A stretch of DNA of 37,254 bases, taken from NCBI GenBank assembly GCA_020629415.1, contig JAHDDL010000017.1:1-37254 (forward strand), read 5' to 3'. The notes below the pieces were generated by a model, which had not been told where the DNA came from, searched no databases, and saw only the letters and a program-made list of their open reading frames with translations. The position numbers were made by a program, and so were the translations under genes. The stretch's first letter is position 1. Each line of letters starts with the position of its first letter. Positions 33,041 to 37,254 of this stretch are shown one piece after another. Source of the stretch: Maribacter sp. (GTDB lineage: Bacteria > Bacteroidota > Bacteroidia > Flavobacteriales > Flavobacteriaceae).

Positions 33041-33478
33041 ATGAAATTGTTAAATATATTTTGCGCTGGCATTTTAGGAACTACGATTATGACAGGTTTT
33101 AGTCATGTGGTTGAATTGTTAAGCGGCAATAAATTTAATGAGGCACATTTATTAAATCAGCTTATTGATCTTTCCAAGACCTTTAAAAGAAACGTGAAAC
33201 ATAATTATTTTTTAGGCTGGTTAATTCATTTTGGTATAGGCATAAGTATGGCGGCTATCATATATGTCTTTTATTCTCACATAAATTATAGTGACGTTAT
33301 TTGGACGGGTTTGATTTTTGGATTCATACTAGGGATTGTTGGTGTAGGCGGGTGGTCAATGATTATAAGTAGCCATAATGATCCGCCCAAAATTAACTGG
33401 ACATATTTCTTTTTACAATTGATTCTTGCACATATGATTTTCGGTATTACAGTTTCTTGGGTAATTACAAGGATTTAA
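33041..33478 (+). CDS. Hypothetical four-helix membrane protein
   Basis: 145 aa with four hydrophobic segments (about 3-24, 57-80, 86-110, 118-142). GILGTTIMTGFSHVVELLSG and GWLIHFGIGISMAAIIYVFY are recognisable as a conserved small membrane protein pattern, perhaps related to DUF2938, but no function is known to me. Transcribed away from the SemiSWEET gene; the next membrane-protein gene follows 48 bases later. Confidence 0.7.
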   Translation: MKLLNIFCAGILGTTIMTGFSHVVELLSGNKFNEAHLLNQLIDLSKTFKRNVKHNYFLGWLIHFGIGISMAAIIYVFYSHINYSDVIWTGLIFGFILGIVGVGGWSMIISSHNDPPKINWTYFFLQLILAHMIFGITVSWVITRI

Positions 33479-33526
33479 TAGGATACATATAACAAAGTTT
33501 AATTAGTGGTAATTTTTTAATGTAAT

Positions 33527-34060
33527 ATGGGTATAGAAATTTCACTTTATACAAAGCGGGCAATTATAGGCGGTTTAATCTCTTTAGGGTTTATTGGTTT
33601 AGGAACTTTTATGCTTGGAAATTTAAGCGGTTATGAAGCTAAAGTTTTAATAAAGTCTAGCCTTACGGGATTAAATACATTATGTAATACCATTGTGTTG
33701 GCCTCGGCAACCATATTGGCTTTAATGTTGACTCTTTTAGGGGTAAGCTCAGGCACGAACTCTAAATTGAAGAATGATCATTATTTACATATTATGCAAA
33801 TTGCAAAGCTGGATACGGCAATTTTTATAGCCTCTTTGCTGTTCTTTTTGGTGTTTAATCTGCCTGTTACGGAAAGTGAAAATATCCCGGAAAACTATTT
33901 TGATGCCATTTATTACATTACTATCGGTGTAAGCGCCATATTGAGTTCTGGTTTAATTGTAGTGGTATTGATGTTATACAATACTATAATCAATATTATA
34001 AAAATAATAGGTTTAGGCAGAACGGATCATCCACTAATAAAGAATGAAGATGTGGATTGA
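33527..34060 (+). CDS. Hypothetical four-helix membrane protein
   Basis: 177 aa with hydrophobic segments at about 11-30, 52-72, 95-115 and 128-155; the longest loop holds VTESENIPENYFD. No family recognised. The same orientation and short gap suggest co-transcription with the preceding membrane-protein gene. Convergent with the BLUF gene. Confidence 0.7.
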   Translation: MGIEISLYTKRAIIGGLISLGFIGLGTFMLGNLSGYEAKVLIKSSLTGLNTLCNTIVLASATILALMLTLLGVSSGTNSKLKNDHYLHIMQIAKLDTAIFIASLLFFLVFNLPVTESENIPENYFDAIYYITIGVSAILSSGLIVVVLMLYNTIINIIKIIGLGRTDHPLIKNEDVD

Positions 34061-34100
34061 TGGCTATTAGATAATATTTGTAATATGGTCTTGGTCAAGA

Positions 34101-34532
34101 TTACATAGGCGGCTCTGCAACCATAGTTTTTATCTTTTTCCAAAATTGTTTAGAGGTAACATTTGTAGGTGTTACCAAATCGGCTAGCAGGGTTAAATTT
34201 CGTTTAAACTGCTCATATTCATATTTAGAGGTATTATTTTCATCAATTGGATAGTATGCCATTCCCCAATTTGGAAAAGTTCTTTTACTAATTTCATCGT
34301 CGGAAAATAAGGTAACATTTGTATGGCGAGGATCTTTTTTGATCTTATCATAAAGTTCGGTAATGTTCTTTTTACTGCCCTCTAAAAGTTGAACAAATCC
34401 ACCTTTGTAATAAATAAGACATCCGGTAATATCATCTCTCTCATTATTGGCACGAGCATTTTCAAGAAGCTCTTCCATTTCCACAGTTTTTAATTTTTTA
34501 GTGGCTACAGATTCATATGTCAATGTATACAT
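34101..34532 (-). CDS. BLUF-domain blue-light sensor
   Basis: 143 aa from ATG 34530 (MYTLTYESVA; nine further upstream residues belong to another possible ATG). BLUF proteins bind FAD and respond to blue light. All photoactive residues line up at the expected spacing: Tyr6, Asn30, Gln48 (GGFVQLLEG), and also Trp89 and Met91 (PNWGMAY), the positions equal to AppA Tyr21, Asn45, Gln63, Trp104 and Met106. There is no output domain beyond about 45 extra C-terminal residues (KRNLTLLADLVTP...), so it acts as a small stand-alone sensor through protein-protein contact. Partner unknown; the kinases and receivers to the left are candidates only by proximity. Confidence 0.93.
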   Translation of the reverse strand: MYTLTYESVATKKLKTVEMEELLENARANNERDDITGCLIYYKGGFVQLLEGSKKNITELYDKIKKDPRHTNVTLFSDDEISKRTFPNWGMAYYPIDENNTSKYEYEQFKRNLTLLADLVTPTNVTSKQFWKKIKTMVAEPPM

Positions 34533-34641
34533 ATTGTTGAAGTTATCCTTAATGGGCAAAAATAATAAAAATGCTAAAAAATGAAGTACACCATTTAAAA
34601 AAGATAGTAGGAGACAGGGTTAAGCAAATATTAGGCAACAA

Positions 34642-34664
34642 AAAAGCCCCTAGAAGGGGCTTTT
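34642..34664 (-). terminator. Intrinsic terminator of tRNA-Arg
   Basis: AAAAGCCCC-TTCTA-GGGGCTTTT stem on the minus strand, followed by TT; begins 4 bases after the tRNA 3' end. Confidence 0.85.
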
Positions 34665-34667
34665 GAG

Positions 34668-34741
34668 TGATCGCAGGAGGATTCGAACCTCCGACCGTCT
34701 GCTTAGAAGGCAGATGCTCTATCCAGCTGAGCTATGCGACC
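34668..34741 (-). tRNA. tRNA-Arg (anticodon TCT)
   Basis: 74 nt on the minus strand. Acceptor GGTCGCA pairs with TGCGATC (one G-T), D arm GCTCAGCTGGATAGAGC, anticodon stem TCTGC/GCAGA around loop CTTCTAA (anticodon TCT), T arm GGAGG-TTCGAAT-CCTCC, discriminator A. No CCA is encoded. The cloverleaf is complete. Confidence 0.97.
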
Positions 34742-34845
34742 GACACCATTTTTTCAAATGTGGGTGCAAACTTAGTGATTTTTATAGACTGGTAAAACGA
34801 AAATCAATAAAAATTTAATTATTTCTTTTATAGACTGGAATATGA

Positions 34846-35292
34846 CTATGAACGACCTTCGTATTGATCAAAATTTTCCCATAATTGGTCAAGTACTTTG
34901 TAGAAAATTTCAAATTCTTCTTCAGTGATTCCCAGGGTACTAACTTTTCTTAAATCGGTAATAAAAGGCATTACCCTTTTTATAAGTTCAGAGCCTTCTT
35001 CCGTAATTACCAGTTTAAATCTTTTTTGGTCATCCCTAAATCTAGATTTGCGTAAGAACCCTTTTTTGCATAATCCACTGATTACTCTAGAGGTTGTAGC
35101 CCTATTTCTAAAGTTAGATTTGGCAATATCAGCTTGCGAAGCGTCTTTACCTTCTAAATGTACACGTTGTAAGATCACCCATTGTTCAATAGTAAGATCA
35201 ATGTTGTTTTCTGCAAATACCTGTAAAAAAGTGCTCTGTACTTTTTTTAAAGTACGATCAATGTAAACGCCGAAGCCCTCCGTCCTGTCCAT
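34846..35292 (-). CDS. MarR-family transcriptional regulator
   Basis: 148 aa from ATG 35290 (MDRTEGFGVYIDRTLKK); the 42 upstream codons are non-family and AT-derived. Winged helix: LTIEQWVILQRVHLEGKDAS, QADIAKSNFRNRATTSRVISGL (recognition helix) and KSRFRDDQKRFKLVITEEG (wing), with helical dimer ends. Divergently placed to a transaminase and 4-hydroxyphenylpyruvate dioxygenase, with a palindrome between (35339-35356), so it probably controls tyrosine catabolism and senses an aromatic intermediate (inference). Confidence 0.9.
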   Translation of the reverse strand: MDRTEGFGVYIDRTLKKVQSTFLQVFAENNIDLTIEQWVILQRVHLEGKDASQADIAKSNFRNRATTSRVISGLCKKGFLRKSRFRDDQKRFKLVITEEGSELIKRVMPFITDLRKVSTLGITEEEFEIFYKVLDQLWENFDQYEGRS

Positions 35293-35338
35293 AATCTCAA
35301 AGTTATTCTTCCAAAAATACAGGAGATTATCGTTAAAA

Positions 35339-35356
35339 TTGTTGTTAATGCAACAA
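35339..35356. promoter_or_regulatory. Candidate MarR operator TTGTTGTTAATGCAACAA
   Basis: Six-base inverted arms TTGTTG/CAACAA with six bases between, in the 120-base divergent region of the MarR and aminotransferase genes. Size and symmetry are typical for MarR sites. Confidence 0.45.
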
Positions 35357-35412
35357 AATTGAAAAAAAGTTGTATTTTTACTTAGTTCAAATTGGCAAAA
35401 AGTACTAGAAAT

Positions 35413-36519
35413 ATGCAACCAGGTTTTAAGAAATATATATTAGAAGATAGCACTTACAAAGGCGGAGGTAAGAAGATTGTAATGCCCGATGGTGTTACCG
35501 TTCACAAATTGTCCTCTAACGAAAATCCGTTAGGGTATTCCCCTAAAGTTAAGGAAGCCTTGGCAAGTACTTTAGATGATTTGAGCCTATATCCGGATAA
35601 TACGGATATAAGGTTACGTGAGGCGTTGGTGAAAGATTTTGATGGTGTACTTACCGTAGATAACTTTATTACTGCAAATAGTGGTTCAGAAATTATAGAT
35701 ATGATTTCTAAGGCATTTTTGAACGAAGATGACGAGGTAATTGTGAGTCAGCCTTGCTTTTTACCTTATACGGCCTTTACCCGTTGGATGGGAGCCAAGG
35801 CGATCAACGTACCCATGACCGAGGATTATGATTACAATTTGGACGGTATTCTAGAGGCTATTAATGATAGAACAAAGTTGATATTTCTAGCATCGCCCAA
35901 CAATCCTTCAGGAAATTATATTCCACTGCCAGATTTAAGAAATTTCATAGATAAATTACCTGACCATTTAGTATTAGTGTTAGATGAGGTATACAGACAT
36001 TTTGCCGAAGCCGAAGATTACACTTCGGGAATTCCTTTTGTAGTAGAAGGTAAAAATGTAATTGCAATCAATAGTTTTTCAAAGACCTATGGCTTGGCAG
36101 GTCTAAGGGTTGGCTATTGTTATGCCCCTTTAGAACTAAGTAATTACATGCGTAAGATTTGTAAACCTTTTCTATTGTCATCATTGGCTTTAGAGGGGGC
36201 AATTGCTGCTTTGGAAGATGTAGCGTTTGTAAACAAAACTGTAGCATTGGTTAAGGAAGAAAGAAGGTTTGTTTTGAACGGACTTGATGCAATGAATCTA
36301 AAATATTGGCCAACACAGGGTAATTTTGTGCTAATAGATCCACCGGTGAATGATATGGAGTTTACCTCTTTTTTAGAAAAGAAAGGTATAATGGTACGCC
36401 CTGTAGGTAATTTTGGTGCGCCGGGGAAAGTGCGTATATCTTTTGGGGTAAGAGAGGCTAATAAAGCACTTTTGGCCGCAATTGAGGTTTTAATGAAGAG
36501 CCAAACGACCACAGCATAA
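35413..36519 (+). CDS. PLP-dependent aminotransferase (histidinol-phosphate/aromatic type)
   Basis: 368 aa from ATG 35413 (MQPGFKKYILED; a TTG 21 bases upstream is less likely). Fold-type I: NENPLG substrate loop at 36-41, SGSE around 90, SPNNPSGN (161-168), DEVYRHF (191-197), and PLP Lys224 in SFSKTYGLAG; FGVRE near the C-terminus carries the substrate-carboxylate Arg. Sequence is of the HisC-like subfamily, but the neighbourhood (4-hydroxyphenylpyruvate dioxygenase 61 bases downstream) indicates that it transaminates tyrosine or phenylalanine. No other his genes are near. Cytosolic. Confidence 0.88.
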   Translation: MQPGFKKYILEDSTYKGGGKKIVMPDGVTVHKLSSNENPLGYSPKVKEALASTLDDLSLYPDNTDIRLREALVKDFDGVLTVDNFITANSGSEIIDMISKAFLNEDDEVIVSQPCFLPYTAFTRWMGAKAINVPMTEDYDYNLDGILEAINDRTKLIFLASPNNPSGNYIPLPDLRNFIDKLPDHLVLVLDEVYRHFAEAEDYTSGIPFVVEGKNVIAINSFSKTYGLAGLRVGYCYAPLELSNYMRKICKPFLLSSLALEGAIAALEDVAFVNKTVALVKEERRFVLNGLDAMNLKYWPTQGNFVLIDPPVNDMEFTSFLEKKGIMVRPVGNFGAPGKVRISFGVREANKALLAAIEVLMKSQTTTA

Positions 36520-36580
36520 ATTTTTTTATCATATATGTTGCATGAGCAACAAAAAACAATATAAAACTAAATCATATACT

Positions 36581-37254
36581 ATGTCAACTTCAACAGTAGC
36601 AGAAAACAAACACAAAGAGGCACAAGATTTTATGCCTATTAACGGTACCGATTATTTAGAGCTTTATGTAAGTAACTCTAAACAGGCGGCACATTATTAT
36701 AAAACCGCTTTCGGTTTTAAATCTTTAGCTTATAAAGGTCTTGAAACCGGTAGTAGGGATTTTGAATCCTATGTGGTAGAGCAAGATAAAATTAGATTGG
36801 TTTTGACATCACCGTTAAAGAGTGGTACAGATGTGGGTAGGCACATAGACAAGCATGGTGACGGAGTTAAGGTAACGGCACTGTGGGTAGATGATGCTAC
36901 CTATGCTTACAACGAGGCTATGAAAAGAGGAGCTAAAAGCTATATGGAGCCAAAAACCGAAGAAGACGAGCACGGTAAGGTGGTAAGTTCAGGTATTTAT
37001 TCTTATGGTGAAGTAGTGCACATTTTTGTAGAGCGTAAAAACTATAACGGTACATTTTTACCAGGCTACCAAAAATGGGAAAGCGATTATCAGCCAACGT
37101 CTACTGGATTAAAATTTGTAGATCACATGGTAGGTAACGTGAACGAAGGTAAAATGAATTATTGGGTAGATTTCTACGCCAATGTAATGGGCTTTAAGCA
37201 AATAATGTCTTTTGATGATAAAGATATTTCTACCGATTATACAGCGCTCATGAG
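36581..37254 (+). CDS. hppD: 4-Hydroxyphenylpyruvate dioxygenase, 3' end outside window
   Basis: The first 224 codons from ATG 36581; no stop before the window edge. Converts 4-hydroxyphenylpyruvate to homogentisate with Fe(II) and O2. N-terminal VOC-like half (NGTDYLELYVSNSKQAAHYY, AFGFK, TSPLKSG) and start of the second half with the first iron ligand His182 in LKFVDHMVGNV, then MNYWVDFYANVMGF. These are the usual bacterial HPPD blocks. Downstream of the aminotransferase on the same strand, so a tyrosine-to-homogentisate operon; homogentisate dioxygenase would be expected beyond the window. Confidence 0.92.
   Translation, partial: MSTSTVAENKHKEAQDFMPINGTDYLELYVSNSKQAAHYYKTAFGFKSLAYKGLETGSRDFESYVVEQDKIRLVLTSPLKSGTDVGRHIDKHGDGVKVTALWVDDATYAYNEAMKRGAKSYMEPKTEEDEHGKVVSSGIYSYGEVVHIFVERKNYNGTFLPGYQKWESDYQPTSTGLKFVDHMVGNVNEGKMNYWVDFYANVMGFKQIMSFDDKDISTDYTALM

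Noticed and set aside
35293..35418. Longer MarR protein starting at 35418
   Set aside because: The extra 42 residues lie in the AT-rich divergent promoter region, overlap the start of the opposite gene and are absent from the family.

Overview
The window looks like chromosomal DNA of a marine member of the Bacteroidota, most likely a Flavobacteriaceae species of the Maribacter/Zobellia type. The base composition is AT-rich and most genes lack strong Shine-Dalgarno sites. Several families are typical of that group: the RpoD-like sigma factor with a very short N-terminus, PAS kinases with an SHDLQEPLRK box, stand-alone receivers, SemiSWEET, DUF885 proteins, and GC-rich palindromic intergenic repeats. 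Exact genus is inference.

Layout. 1-4920 is an accessory region. It holds a secreted-protein gene with an in-frame stop, a two-gene SIR2/ParA-like ATPase module (probable anti-phage system), an AbiC-like membrane protein, three tandem ~208-bp copies of a GC-rich palindromic repeat, and a broken DUF559 nuclease gene lying between two of the palindromes. 4984-8057 is a secreted beta-lactamase-type serine hydrolase and a secreted amidohydrolase in one operon, followed by another dispersed repeat copy (8211-8338). 8427-10714 holds a PepSY-type membrane protein, a secreted sugar-isomerase-like TIM barrel and a degenerate Nudix/winged-helix regulator. 10916-12965 has proC, a small conserved-looking ORF and an RpoD-like sigma factor that appears to be a paralogue. 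13296-16418 is a large secreted BNR/sortilin-type propeller protein. 16437-21046 is an operon of DUF885 hydrolase, APC permease and an aldo-keto reductase fused to a Rid domain.

21315-30680 is a signalling district: two cytoplasmic PAS histidine kinases, three single-domain receivers, an AraC protein with what looks like a metal-site-less HMA domain, a second AraC protein preceded by an overlapping 53-codon ORF, and a GH13 glucan-active enzyme. 30696-34532 looks like a stress/envelope group: SDR oxidoreductase, Cys-rich copper-storage-like four-helix protein, DUF421, SemiSWEET, two small membrane proteins and a BLUF blue-light sensor. The right end has tRNA-Arg(TCT), then a MarR regulator divergent from an aromatic-type aminotransferase and 4-hydroxyphenylpyruvate dioxygenase (cut by the window edge): the start of a tyrosine degradation operon.

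Most notable: (i) the ParA-like ATPase + SIR2 pair, translationally coupled and bounded by an inverted 10-mer, which I cannot match to a named defence system; (ii) the palindrome family in which a 43-bp spacer in short copies is replaced, in one copy, by a DUF559 nuclease gene whose stop codon is supplied by the palindrome itself, suggesting a nuclease-mobilised repeat family.
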